Shown in pieces: positions 51,841 to 62,860 of a stretch of DNA of 64,000 nucleotides; positions within the stretch are counted from its first letter, which is position 1, and the number at the start of each line of letters is the position of its first letter. The notes below the pieces were generated by a model that worked only from the letters and a program-made list of their open reading frames with translations, did no database searches and was not told the origin of the DNA. Source of the stretch: Gerris lacustris (Eukaryota > Arthropoda > Insecta > Hemiptera > Gerridae); the NCBI GenBank assembly GCA_951217055.1, contig OX578286.1, positions 9,807,550 through 9,871,549 on the forward strand, in the 5' to 3' direction. The position numbers and the translations under genes were made by a program.

Positions 51841-53603
51841 ATTGTATAATATTTGGCTTTGATTATAACCTGAACGGAACTCTGCGCAAGTACACAAAGA
51901 AGGAAGGGTGGGGGAAAAAAATCTGTGACGTACTCATGGCTTCATGAATGTATGTTTATCTATATAGCCCAAAAGAGCACAAACAACGCATGCTATGAAC
52001 CTACCTTAATACATTTACTGTGTTAATGCTTATAGCTTTAACACTATTTGACCTTTATCGTTAACTCTTTTGATATAATTTTGTAAATGATACCCTTTAT
52101 GTTCATGTCGGAATTCTTGCATATACTTAAGAAAGAAGAACAAAGGTATACCTACTTTCGTTCTTTTCCATCTATCTAAAGTAATGTAATCTTAAAGTTC
52201 ATGATCCTATCACGTGTGACATTACAACTTTTTGATATTTCTTAATAATTTCAAAGAAAAATATCAGTTTATACGATTCCAACAATACATTTGTTGCCTG
52301 GTGCACGAGTTTAGCGGCTGTATTCATCCTTGAATTTTTAGGGTTTCAAATTCGAGATCATGGCACGTAGGATGTGAAGCTCGACGTTCCAATTCTAAAA
52401 CGCCAGAAGCATTTTCAGGTATAAAATACATTTAAGTCCAAGCAAGATGACAGGTTAACTTGATGCGTAGACTTCCGCGGGTAGACTCGTAATAAACAGA
52501 TTTCCGATTTTCCGGTGGTATCCGCGTCACTACGGGGTTCGCTTCCACTATTGGAAGCATCTTCAGGGGTGTGGTGTATCATGATGTTTACTTGAAGCAA
52601 CAACAAGACATACTGACGACTGGAGTACAGGTCGTATTTATTTATAGTTGCTTTCTGGAACGTAGTCCAAGCATGGATTCCCCGGGGGTTCCTTGAGTCG
52701 GGTCAATCCTTTGACGGGATCATGCATTCGAGCAGGTGCTGCCTTCGTTATAGCCTTCGTGTTCCTTTGTGCAAAATCATTTAACGTCAGTTTCACGTAA
52801 GTCACTCAGTTGAAACGGTTGGTTACTAAGAGTCAAAAATGACACCTATACCGTCTTCTTTTAGCCACTAAAGGCTTCGTACTAGACAATCGAAAAAGTC
52901 AGTTTCAAGTAAGGCATCACAAAACTTTTTTGACGTTAATTGACGCGGTTTTTAAAATGCCCCAGAACATCTTGTCCTACTTTAAAATGCAAAGGAATAC
53001 AGTAATTTTCTACGAAACATTTACATTACTTAAAACTAGCCATAATAATTATCCATCTAAACCAAGTCATTACTTATCAAATCATCTTTGAAAAACAGGG
53101 GTTGGTTTAAAAGTGAGGTTTTGAAATAATTTATTTACAAAGCCCTATAGCCCGAGGGGAGGGGATGGGCACCAGGTGTCCGAAGACCCTGATTTACTGG
53201 CGGGGACTTACAAACACTACTCTTCCCTCTTCCACGGTTTTGTGATAATCCCCTTGAATTTATCATTAAATTTCATCCGTCTAAAGGCTGCCGGTTTGCG
53301 TTTACTCTAACCCCCTCCAACCCCTACTTAAACACCATCTAACTCAAGCCTGTTGTGTACTGTCTAATTTGGACAGCTTTGTTTGAAAATCTATCTATTT
53401 GACCTTCTTTTCTTGGTCAACCTTAACGTAGACAGCTACGTCAATCCCTAGTAAAATCATCAGAGTAGAACATGTCTCCTAACTCTGGGAAACGAACTCG
53501 GACAAAAGGAATCTGTTAGAGAGATTTATACAACAACTCTACAAATAGTTGCTTTTGTTTTTAACATAAAATAATTCATATTATATTCATTTATTTGTTT
53601 CAG
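51841..53603. other. Least repetitive stretch, one notable hairpin
   Basis: No family repeat of this window occurs here. GC content is higher at 52380-52760 and 53130-53330. On the minus strand 52566-52537 reads CTGAAGA, stem GCTTCC/GGAAGC, then GAAC. A 63-codon minus frame crosses it (52415-52606) without a recognised domain. This region could contain introns of a host gene, but no exon chain can be traced. Confidence 0.4.
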
Positions 53604-53707
53604 ATAACGTGAAATCATCAAAAACGGGATATTTGGAAAGTGATGAAATGATTAAGAAAAAAGCGAGTTCATCGATAATACATTGCAATGTTGAAACTTC
53701 AAGATGA
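53604..53707 (+). CDS. Possible terminal exon of an unknown host gene
   Basis: TTCATTTATTTGTTTCAG at 53586-53603 is a good polypyrimidine tract and AG acceptor. From it a frame of 33 codons (after two phase bases) runs to TGA at 53705. It is hydrophilic and not low-complexity (VKSSKTGYLESDEMIKKK). AATAAA lies at 53792-53797, about 85 bp after the stop. No upstream exon is identified, so this rests on local signals alone. Confidence 0.2.
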
Positions 53708-53795
53708 AGAATTAAGAAAGTATTCAATAGATAACTAACTACCAGAAAGATAAAAGGTACGCATTATTAAATTATCAGTTATTTTATAATGAATA

Positions 53796-54617
53796 AAATT
53801 AAACAGTTAATAATAGTATAGTTAATACTAATCAAACCGATGATAATGCAGTTAATAGTATAGTTAATGCTAATCAAACCGTTGATAAGGCAGTTAATAG
53901 TATAGTTAATGCTAATCAAACAGTTGATAAGACAGTTAATAGTATAGTTAATACTAATCAAACCGTTGATAATGCAGTTAATAGATAGTTAATACTAATC
54001 AAACCGTTGATAATGCAGGTAATAGTATAGTTAATATTAATCAAACCGTTGATAATGCAGTTAATAGATAGTTAATACTAATCAAACCGTTGATAATGCA
54101 GTTAATAGATAGTTAATACTAATCAAACCGTTGATAATGCAGGTAATAGTATAGTTAATATTAATCAAACCGTTGATAATGCAGTTAATAGATAGTTAAT
54201 ACTAATCAAACCGTTGATAATGCAGTTAATAGATAGTTAATACTAATCAAACCGTTGATAATGCAGGTAATAGTATAGTTAATATTAATCAAACCGTTGA
54301 TAATGCAGTTAGTAGTATAGTTAATATTAATCAAACCGTTGATAATGCAGTTAATAGTATAGTTAATATAAATAAAACAGTTCATAAAGCAGTTAAATAA
54401 TATAGTTAATATTAATCAAACCGTTGATAATGCAGTTAATATTAATAAAACAGTTGATAATGCAGTTAATACTAATGAAACCGTAGATAATGCAGTTAAT
54501 AGTACAGTTAATATTAATAAAACAGTTGATAATGCAGTTGTATAGTTAATATTAATATAACAGTTGATAATGCAGTTAATAGTATAATTAATATTAATAA
54601 AACAGTTAATAATGCAA
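53796..54617. repeat. 42/41-bp minisatellite, about 20 units
   Basis: Typical unit: AATGCAGTTAATAGTATAGT, then TAATGCTAATCAAACCGTTGAT. Several units lack one T (AATAGATAG), giving 41 bp and breaking the frame. In units of 42 bp the plus strand encodes a 14-residue N-A-V-N-S-I-V-N-x-N-Q-T-V-D repeat. The array decays at its right end. Confidence 0.93.
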
Positions 54618-55025
54618 TTTAGTGAACACTATTTCAATTTAGTGAACTATTATTATGAATTTTACTTTATAATAAATATATTCTAAGATGACAATAATGT
54701 ATTTATAAATACATTACGTATTTTTACAAGCTTTCATTTAACTTGCAATGTTTGTATGTACGTATTTCTGTAAGTATGTTTGGGTCAAATCTTTTGAATT
54801 TTAAAGCAGTTATCCTCAACCGATTGAATAGAAATTTTGCATACACGTTTAGTTTGGATGACAATGGTTAGCTAAGTGAAGTCATCCTAAATCCAATATG
54901 GCGGACTAGTTATTTTTTAAGCACGGCCATGATATGGGTATCAAATGAAAGGGTTTGCCGAGAAGAATACGAATAAAAGCTTGTTTTTTAAAACAACTTA
55001 TTTCACTCTTTTTTTGAAAGTTTGC
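54618..55025. other. Unassigned DNA with R6-like words
   Basis: GGGTATCAAATGAAAGGGTT near 54937 resembles R6. Nothing else recognised. Confidence 0.45.
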
Positions 55026-55028
55026 TTA

Positions 55029-55391
55029 AGGTGCGTTTAGAGGGTTCAATTTCATTGGTCCATCAGATTAAAAAATGTAAACACCAATTCAATGAAATTG
55101 CTTGTTGCCATTGCCGATGGAAAAGAAGTTGGAACTAGTTCAACTTTTTAAGCAATCTGATAAAATGGCTCTATGGAAAGATAAAACTGAACTGTGTAAA
55201 CAGCTCGTTTTCTTTTTGATAGAATGGAAGGTTTTAGCTGCATAGGTTATGTTTACATTTTTAGCTAGTTTTTTTCCACTGTCGATTCAATTTGATTGCT
55301 TCGTCTAAACAGTACAGAGTCGTTCAATTAGATTGAAAGTGTTGTCGTTCAATCATATGGAGCAATGAAATTTAACCGTTCAAACGCACCT
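55029..55391. mobile_element. MITE with TTA target duplication (Harbinger-like)
   Basis: 363 bp. Ends AGGTGCGTTTAGA and TTCAAACGCACCT, flanked by TTA (55026-55028 and 55392-55394). Subterminal GGTTCAATTTCATTG and CAATGAAATTTAACC are inverted. A 3-bp TTA TSD fits PIF/Harbinger; no transposase present. Confidence 0.8.
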
Positions 55392-55883
55392 TTATGGAGG
55401 TTGTTCTTAAAACCTAGTTTATTTATAACCTGCTCCGTTATAACCTATCCCCTTTTTTAAAAATTTTCATATACATAATAATAATTGTGAAAAGAGAAAT
55501 AGGAATTGTGATTTCTCAAAAATGTTTGTATACTTTTAATAGTCATTAATATTTATTGATCATATAATAACTTGATTTTTTCTAAACAAAGACCTACTTG
55601 AATAACTTGTTTACATGAATATTCGAAATTTAAATTTTGGTACAAAGGGGTACGGGGTACAAGTGACGAATACGGGGGGGGGGGGGTCAAAGTAATGAAT
55701 ACCCTTCATGATGCATATCGTTGAAAAGCTCTTTAAGAGTACAGTAATTGTTGTTATGTACAGTTTTGTCATATTTTCATTTAGGAGGGGGGTAAATTTG
55801 GGATATTTGCTAATTATCTTATCAAAGAGGAGGGAGTAAAGAAATAAGTGGGAGGGATAGAATCTAGATATTCTCGCATTGTA
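55392..55883. repeat. Unassigned DNA plus an R8 fragment
   Basis: 55640-55810 (GGTACAAAGGGGTACGGGGT, AGCTCTTTAAGAGTACAG) matches R8 at 59740-59880 in the same orientation, with a G run inserted near 55674. The flanks are unassigned. Confidence 0.55.
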
Positions 55884-56534
55884 ATAGTTATTTATGGACC
55901 TAGGGAGTAAAGTAAGCCATTATTCCCTGAGCGAAAAAGTTGGTTCTTGAGGCGAAGCCGAAGGAACCATGGTCCCTAAATCCCGAGGCGAAGCCGAGGG
56001 AATTAGACTTTTTAATAACCCTAATTAGCGCCAGCGACGCAGCCGAGGGAGATAATTATCGCGAGGGGAATTATAGTACTTTAATCCCGAGGTAAATACA
56101 ATATTTTATCTCCAGCAGGAAGAAAATACACATTTTCGTCCATTGTACAGTTTTTTTATTTATTATTTTAATAAATAACAATAATTATTAGCACTTTTAT
56201 TAGCAGATATAAAGAGATTCAATAATAAAAACAAATAAGAATTGGAATTAAACTCAAATAGAAGGTTATTTAAAAGCAGGTTATAAACAAAGATAAACAT
56301 GGTCAAAAAAGCACAGTGCCGCCAACCTGATTTCAACAACTTCATTACATTAGCCATTCATTTTTTACTATTTATAAAATAATTAAGTTGCAATCTTTAC
56401 TTTTTTTTGTCCAACTTTTACTTTTTCGCCCTACTTTTACTTTTTCTCCCTACTTTTTGAGTTCAGGGATGAAAAGACCTGTTTTAGTCCCTCTAAACTA
56501 ATTCAAAATCATAACTTTTTTCCCTACAGGAAAT
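55884..56534 (+). mobile_element. R4 element, copy b
   Basis: Left end ATAGTTATTTATGGACCTAG-GGAG; right end TTTTTTCCCTACAGG. GAGGCGAAGCCGA(A/G)GGA repeats at 55948-56055. Opposite orientation to 18613-19222 and full length. The minus frame at 56163-56357 is broken in copy a, so it is not a gene. Confidence 0.7.
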
Positions 56535-56584
56535 AAAATAATTTAAATGTTTCTTCATGGTAGTTTATAAACTTATCAAATTAA

Positions 56585-56622
56585 AATAACACTCCGTAGC
56601 GAAGCACGGGTATCCATCTAGT
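56585..56622 (+). repeat. Helitron-like 3' end candidate
   Basis: CCGTAGCGAAGCACGG forms a short hairpin and is followed 9 bp later by CTAGT (56618-56622). A hairpin then CTAG/T is the Helitron 3' signature. The 5' TC end was not located. Fragment shared with 28936-28975. Confidence 0.35.
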
Positions 56623-57125
56623 CTTAAATAAAATACAACAAAGCTACATTATATAGTATAGAATATAACAAAACATAAAGACGGATTAAAACAAAATGTA
56701 TAACTTGATAACCAATTTTCTTCTATAATCAAATGCTCAAGTGTTCAGCATATTGCATTGCTCATACATATTATGTGACATATTCTTATATTTTGCTCCT
56801 AGGATATTCAAGTGACGCAATATTTTTAAAAATAAACAATCTTAGCATAAATTGCATTTGAAAAGATGTTTAAATTATATGCTTGCTGCCTCCAGGAATG
56901 TCATATTATATCCTCGTGTCTAGGACTTATAGAGTATACTATACATATTAATTACATTATTATATCCTCATGTAGAATATATAATATCTAACTTATATAA
57001 GAAAATATTTATATAAGAAGAATATAATGAAACAAACTATAACTAACATCATAAACTAGAAAACCATTTTTAAAAATATTTGGATATATTACATCCAAAT
57101 TTAAACGGAATATTGCACTACTTTT
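56623..57125. other. AT-rich DNA, nothing recognised
   Basis: No gene or repeat recognised. Confidence 0.5.
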
Positions 57126-57706
57126 GCTATTGTTTCCGAGCTTACCGAAGGTAACGGAAGCATTGTGTTCACTTTTGAGAACGAAAAACTTTTATGCCTC
57201 CGATTTTACAAATTCCAAGACAGAAATCCGTTTCAGACATCATGGAACATTTTTGGTCTCGGGTCTGTCTGTCTGTCTGTGTGTCCGCGAATTATGAAAC
57301 GTGCGACGATAACTTGAGTAAATGTCGACCAATTTTAATGAAATTTGGTAGACATGTTCATTTTACCAATGCCCAGGACGAGTTCGTTGGACAACGTTAT
57401 CCGTCCAAGCGTTCACAAGCAACGCTCGCGTAAACGAGAACTTAAAATTTAAAATTAGAATTTTTGGTCGGGAAAAAAATCAAACTTCATCTATTCAATG
57501 AGACAAACATTTTTTACAAATACAATTTGTTTGGTAAAACCAACAGCTCCACCACTATGAAGAGATAAAGATCGCTAAAACTAAATATTAATAGTTTTTA
57601 CACAATAAACAATATAACTTTATACCAATAATTTTAATGTTAATACAACAATAAAGTACTTGATAGGATGCGAGGAAGCTATGTGCCACACTAATTGGCA
57701 GTCTAT
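57126..57706 (+). repeat. R3 repeat with an R1b module inside
   Basis: Begins TTTCCGAGCTTACCGAAGG and ends GCCACACTAATTGGCAGTCT like R3. The interior (57300-57600) is R1b (GACGATAACTTGAGTAAA, ACCAATGCCCAGGACGAGTT). A chimera of the two families. The 79-codon frame at 57194-57433 is a translation of the join. Confidence 0.65.
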
Positions 57707-58409
57707 TTTATTATGGTATGTTATATACAATACACGTTATTGTTTTATGAATATTTTAATAAAATTAAAGATTTTTTCCACCATTTTGTGCTTTTACTTC
57801 AAATTTATAATCAGTAACCCAAAAAAAAAATCTTTGTTAGATGTAAGTGTTCTAAAGTTATGTATAATTATCACGAATAAAACGGTATTTTCCTTATTTT
57901 TATATATATTTTTTTGGACTTCAAATTTGTAATAGCGACTACAAAACCCCTTATTCCTTGTTTGCAATCCAAAAGAAAAAATAATACAAAAACTATATTC
58001 AAACTCAAAAGACAGTCTTCTTCGTTCAAAATGTGGCCTATTATAGCTTTATTGACTCCTCTATTTCGTATGTTACTAATTTAAAAAAAAAATCTCAAAT
58101 AGGTAGGTCAAATAGGTACGTTATTAATTATAAGCACATAATCTGTAGTACCTTTTTTATGTATGTTATAACATTAATTATTGTTCAAATAATTAAAATA
58201 ATAACGAAAGTCTAACGAAAAACAATTTTTTTCCCAATTTCACTATTTTGCTATATATGTAGATAAATCTCTTTACTTATTGACTTACGACTTACTTTTG
58301 AGTTTCATTAGTAAACAAAAGTATATAATTTATGTAAATAATAAAAAAAACAGTTAATATTGCATTATTAACATGATATTTTGTAATTTTCTAGAAAAAT
58401 CGCCTTTTT
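57707..58409. other. AT-rich DNA, nothing recognised
   Basis: Frames at 57660-57932 and 58033-58215 show no domain and are Ile/Phe-biased. Confidence 0.45.
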
Positions 58410-59098
58410 TTAGGGTCCGTAGGCAAAACCAAGGACCCTTATATTTTCCTGCGTGTGTCTGTCCGTCCGTCCTCTCGCGTGCTCTCAAGGCTACACCTTT
58501 TTGTATGTGTCTTGAACCTACCCACATATTTTAAAAATATAGCGACTTAAAAGAAATATTTTTCAAAAAAATTAGGGTAAACATTTTTTTATTTTTTTTC
58601 GACACCGTGAGGGAATCATATGAAAGGAAAGGGTACGTCGAGCTGATTACAAAAATATATAATTCTTTGGTTATACCTTTGATAGGGCGAGCGTAGGCAA
58701 GTTTGAAGTGGGTGTGAAACGTGCCCCCCCCCCCCCCCCTCTATCTCGCTTATGTGAAATGCAAAACATCTGAAAAAATTCCTGAACATTCTTCGACCAA
58801 AAGTAAAGATACCACTTTTTGGAAATTTCGAAAAAAATATTATTTTATTTTTTGACAAAATACGTCTTTTTATAATTATGGTCTTTTCGATGTATTTATA
58901 TGGTTGTAGTCCGGTTCAGTGGCAAAAAAATACTTTATCAGAGTGTGTTTTGAGAATATCAGACCCTTAGAATAGTTCAAAGTAAGCTTTTTAGCATTTT
59001 AAAAAAACACTGTTTATACACTTTAAAGTTAAACACTAAATATAGTGTGGCCTACGGAGGACCCTCGCTGTGTGCTGACTAGCACACACTTGGCCTGT
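58410..59098 (-). mobile_element. R5 element, copy 3
   Basis: Starts TAGGGTCCGTAGGCAAAACC and ends with GCTGTGTGCTGACTAGCACA-CAC. The C run of about 17 at 58723 corresponds to the G run of the other copies. The right end has a small insertion (GGAGGACCCTCG). Confidence 0.75.
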
Positions 59099-59440
59099 TT
59101 ATTTATTTACCAATTTATTTTCAAATTAAAAGCGGTACCATATAAAATTTTCTGATTGACCTGAAACTTTTCAAAAAACATTTCTTCGTGGATTTGCATA
59201 AAATTAGGGTTTGGGAGCTAAAATTAAAAACTGTTTATAATTAAGACACTCCCCAATGTATAATTAGTAATTATATACATTAATAAAACATATTATTATA
59301 ATCGCATATAAATTAATATGATCAAAGTAGTTCATTTTTTTCTCTTACTACCCGCTAAAAGTATCTGCTGTTGATCTATTCCTTCAAAGCTCTTAAAAAT
59401 TATTATATTACTGCTGCATAGCGTTTTCAAACTATTATTT
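59099..59440. other. AT-rich DNA, nothing recognised
   Basis: No gene or repeat recognised. Confidence 0.5.
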
Positions 59441-59577
59441 ATTTATTTTTTATTTTTTTATTTTTTATTTTTTATTTTTATTTTTTTTTTTTTTATTTAT
59501 TTTTTTTTTTTTTATTTTTATTTTTTTTATTACAACATAATAAAATTATGTTGTAATAAAAAAAAAAATTAATATAT

Positions 59578-59612
<35 letters not shown>

Positions 59613-59622
59613 AATAATAAAT
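59441..59622. repeat. Low-complexity T-rich tract, palindrome and (AAT)n
   Basis: (TTTTA)n-like sequence, then a perfect palindrome around TACAACATAAT/ATTATGTTGTA at 59528-59560, then about nine AAT units. Confidence 0.9.
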
Positions 59623-59639
59623 TTAAAAAAGTCTAGTCA

Positions 59640-60356
59640 TGCACCATGACTTAATGAGCGAATTTTCAAAGAAATGTGTGTATTATTGGCTTATGATATA
59701 GGAAAATTTTGGTTTAGAATTTGTATGGGTGAAAAAAAAATTGGTACACAGGGGTACGGGGTACAAAAGTCAAAATAGTATTTACCCTTCAAGATGCATG
59801 TTGTTGGAAAGCTCTTTAAGAGTACAGTATTTGTTGTTATGCACACTTTTATCATATTTTAATATAAAAGGGGGTAAAATGGAAAAAAACACGTTTTTAT
59901 GCTATTTTTGACCCTAAATTGTAAAAAATTGACCCCTAAATGAAGTTCAAAAATTCTGGCCAACGAACTTATCCTTTCTTTTGATATTATTGACATTTTA
60001 AAATTTGTTTGAAATTTTTAAGTGCATCCCAAGGGGAGATATCGTCTGGAGTGACACATATATACATACATATATACAATACAAACATATGTACATACAT
60101 ACATAAAAAAAAGTGGTAAATTTTAGGAATCGATTCGGAATGGTCTAAAACGCATTTCCATGGAAAAAAAATTTTGAAGCCATTGCAATAGCGTAATTTT
60201 CTTTGAAAGTTCGCTAAAAAAGTGTTAAATTTTAGGAATCGATTCAGAATGGTCTAAAACAGATTTCCATGGAAAATTTTTTCAAAAATTCGCATTACAA
60301 AAATTTTGAAGCCATTGCAATAGCGCAATTTTCTTTGAAAATTCGCTAAAAGAAAT
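59640..60356 (+). repeat. R8 dispersed repeat, uninterrupted copy
   Basis: Matches 12990-14520 in reverse, without the mariner MITE. A unit of about 110-130 bp (GGAATCGATTC(G/A)GAATGG ... GAAGCCATTGCAATAGCG) is tandemly doubled at 60114-60356. Single in the other copy. Confidence 0.7.
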
Positions 60357-60812
60357 GTTAATGCAGTTGTTACTCCTCTACTAGGTTTCCCGAGCGTAGA
60401 GGAGGAGTTGATTGATCGTCATCAGTGCTTAAGTGGTAGTTGTAAGTAAAATCGTTTAGTCTTGAGTACCTCGGATACAAGATTAAGTGTTAATAAAAAA
60501 ACTAATCTAACATTAGAACTGATTATCATCACCAGCAACTGATTTGAAAAATACTAAGTAAATTATATCCTAAAAGGAACTGATTTCTTAGCACCAGGCA
60601 CTGATTAAGAAATACAAAGAAAATTATCTGCTATAAACTCTTGCATACATATTTTGTTTAGTACAACCGACATAATCTAATACATTTTTCCCCTCTTGAT
60701 AATATATAAGTTGTATAACTCAATATGTTTTAACACTATAACTATATTGTTGCTAAGAGTTTGATATAGATCTTGCATTGTACTCAACGTGTCTTGACAC
60801 ACCCTTGCATCC
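60357..60812. other. Unassigned DNA
   Basis: A hairpin ACTCCTCTAC/GTAGAGGAGGAGT lies at 60371-60408. Three loosely similar blocks with AACTGATT follow at 60516-60605. No gene. Confidence 0.45.
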
Positions 60813-61327
60813 ATGATTTATGATATAATGGACAAGAAAGGGGTAGGACATAGTAAAGAAGATAAACTTCTAAACCATGGGTATCTTCTTTTTTCTCCTA
60901 TTTTTCCCTCGACGTCTTTAGACGTACCATGGTCCACTATTTACAAGAGGTTGGGGGAAGTAGGAAGTGGAAAGAGGTTACCCAAGTGTCCTTGCTCACT
61001 ATACAATATCTTCTTCGTCCAAAACACGCTATATTTTCCCCCACTATATTGTAGGGAAGTGGTAAAGAGGGGGAGAAGGATGAATGTAACCTTCACAATA
61101 TCCATTTATTCTCTTGCCAAACTATATAACAGGTTTTTTACCAGATATTCCCCCCTTTTTCCCTTTTCCCCCACCCCTTTTTCCCTTGTCCTTTATTTGA
61201 AGGGATCTATCTCTCACTTCTCTCCCTTTCTACCTTGTTACCCATCCTACTGTAACCCACTTGTCCGTAGAACCCTCCTCCACCTATCTACAGGGGTCAA
61301 TCTCGCCTACACTACACACACACACAC

Positions 61328-61334
<7 letters not shown>
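60813..61334 (+). other. Long open frame of uncertain meaning
   Basis: A frame opening at 60813 stays open into the (TA)n tract (195 codons, the last 25 or so being Tyr-Ile repeat). The part before the microsatellite is pyrimidine-rich and Pro/Phe/Leu/Ser-biased, with no motif I recognise. The segment resembles 46.0-46.7 kb in bias and in ending at a (TA)n. I lean to composition, not a gene. Confidence 0.3.

Positions 61335-61399
<65 letters not shown>
61335..61399. repeat. (TA)n microsatellite preceded by (CA)n
   Basis: (CA)8 at 61315 and then about 32 TA units. Confidence 0.95.
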
Positions 61400-61403
<4 letters not shown>

Positions 61404-61699
61404 GTTTATTTCCCATTTATTATTACGTTTCCTTCTGAAACATCTCTTCATATGATGTAACACATTCTTAACAGTGTAAAATTGGATCATTAAAACAGAT
61501 TTACTAACAGTTACAATGTAAAAAAAGGTCTGCTAATTAGTGTGGCACATAGCTTCTTCGTGTAATATAATTAGACGAATGATCTCACATGAGTTTAAAA
61601 TAATGAGATCTCTGAAAATTGAAAATTTGGACCTGTTTCGATTCCCAGTAAGGTTACATTTATTTTTATTAGATATAAAAAGTGCGCAGACGGTCTAAA
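61400..61699. other. AT-rich DNA with an R3 end
   Basis: 61530-61560 holds TTAGTGTGGCACATAGCTTC (R3 end, minus orientation). The rest unassigned. Confidence 0.5.
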
Positions 61700-62013
61700 T
61701 TAATATGAGACCATCTAAGAGAGTTGGAATTAATAAGAGACCATCTAAGAGAGTTGGAATTAATATGAGACCATCTAAGAGAGTTTAAATTAATATGAGA
61801 CCATCTATAGAGAGTTGGAATTAATATGAGACCATCTAAGAGAGTTGGAATTAATATGAGACCATCTAAGAGAGTTTAAATTAATATGAGACCATCTATA
61901 GAGAGTTGGAATTAATATGAGACCATCTAAGAGTTGGAATTAATATACGACCATCTAAAAGCGTTGGAATTAATATGAGACCATCTAAGAGAGTTGGAAT
62001 TAATATGAGACCA
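61700..62013. repeat. 30-bp minisatellite, about 10 units
   Basis: Unit TAATATGAGACCATC followed by TAAGAGAGTTGGAAT, with CTATAGAGAG (32-bp) and GTTTAAAT variants. Variant order repeats with a period of about 120 bp, indicating block duplication. Confidence 0.93.
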
Positions 62014-62340
62014 TATAATATGAGTATTTTAAAAGATATAAGGTTAATAAAAAATAGACTGCCAATTAGTGTGGCACATAGCTTCCTCGCATCCTATCAC
62101 GTACTTTGTTGAATATATCCTTTTATAAGCCGCATTATTGTCTATTTTCTATTAACTTTATATTTTTAAATTATTAAAAAAGTACAAGACGTTAAGATTA
62201 ATTTAGTGACTTTAATAATTTAATAATTTACAAGGAAAAAGTAAAAAAAACAAAACAAAAAAACATTAAATTAATTACTATTACTAAAATATAAGCACAA
62301 TAACTAAATTTTTATTTTTGATTATTTATTGATTATCCCT
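62014..62340. other. R3 end and AT-rich DNA
   Basis: 62052-62105 is the R3 end (TTAGTGTGGCACATAGCTTC, CTATCACGTACTTT), 0.5 kb from the same end at 61.53 kb and in the same orientation. Nothing else recognised. Confidence 0.5.
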
Positions 62341-62590
62341 TTATTCTTTCCCATATAAAGAGAAAGTATTGTGATGGCACGAAAATTCTATTTTGAGATT
62401 TTGATGGATTTACGAGTTTTGAGGTCCCCTGAGTCTAAAAAGTGGTTTTTAAAAAATGGCTTGTCTCTGCAGACGCCTGGAGCTAAACTACTGGGGAGAT
62501 TTTCTCGAAATTTGGCATACATACTCAGAAAAATCGAATTTTAGCTCCACATACCCCCCCCCCCCCCCCAAAAAAAAAAACTGAAATAAC
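62341..62590. repeat. R2-core-related repeat
   Basis: AAAGAGAAAGTATTGTGATGG and TTTTGAGATTTTGATGG match the R2 core at 2840-2890 inverted. AATTTTAGCTCC matches 3484. A C run and A run close the segment. Confidence 0.5.
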
Positions 62591-62615
62591 GTGAAAAATA
62601 ATGTAGTCCATTTAA

Positions 62616-62860
62616 ACACGAATCCAACGATATAAGCCGTTTTCCCAGTAAAATCTATATCCTGAGAAAAGAGCTTTAAACGCGGATGGAGAAAGGCCGG
62701 GTTCGATTCCCCGCCGAGGAGAAGTTATTTTCATAATAAATGTTAATTAAATGTTCAAAAATAATTAAATGTACCTACGAAAACACAAAAACTAATAAAT
62801 GGAAAACACTGGGTTAAGTAATTATTAACTCGTATATGAGAAAATTTGTCTAAGTTGTCT
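62616..62860 (+). repeat. SINE-like repeat with B-box, copy 3
   Basis: GATATAAGCCGTTTTCCC, B-box in GGCCGGGTTCGATTCCCC (62695-62712, perfect), then GAGGAGAAGTTATTTT and the AACTCGTATATGAGAAAA tail. Best-preserved of the three copies. Confidence 0.55.

Noticed and set aside
56163..56357. 64-codon minus-strand frame with hydrophobic stretch in R4 copy b
   Set aside because: The matching DNA in copy a (about 18770-18960) has indels that break the frame.
40440..57433. Recurring peptide starting MKFGTHVHFTNAQ or similar (40440, 42584-42922 minus, 57194-57433)
   Set aside because: It is the translation of the R1/R1b block around ACCAATGCCCAGG; frames before and after differ between copies, so there is no conserved protein.
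60813..61400. 195-codon frame as a gene
   Set aside because: No motif, biased composition, and it runs through a (TA)n tract as Tyr-Ile; kept only as an uncertain segment.
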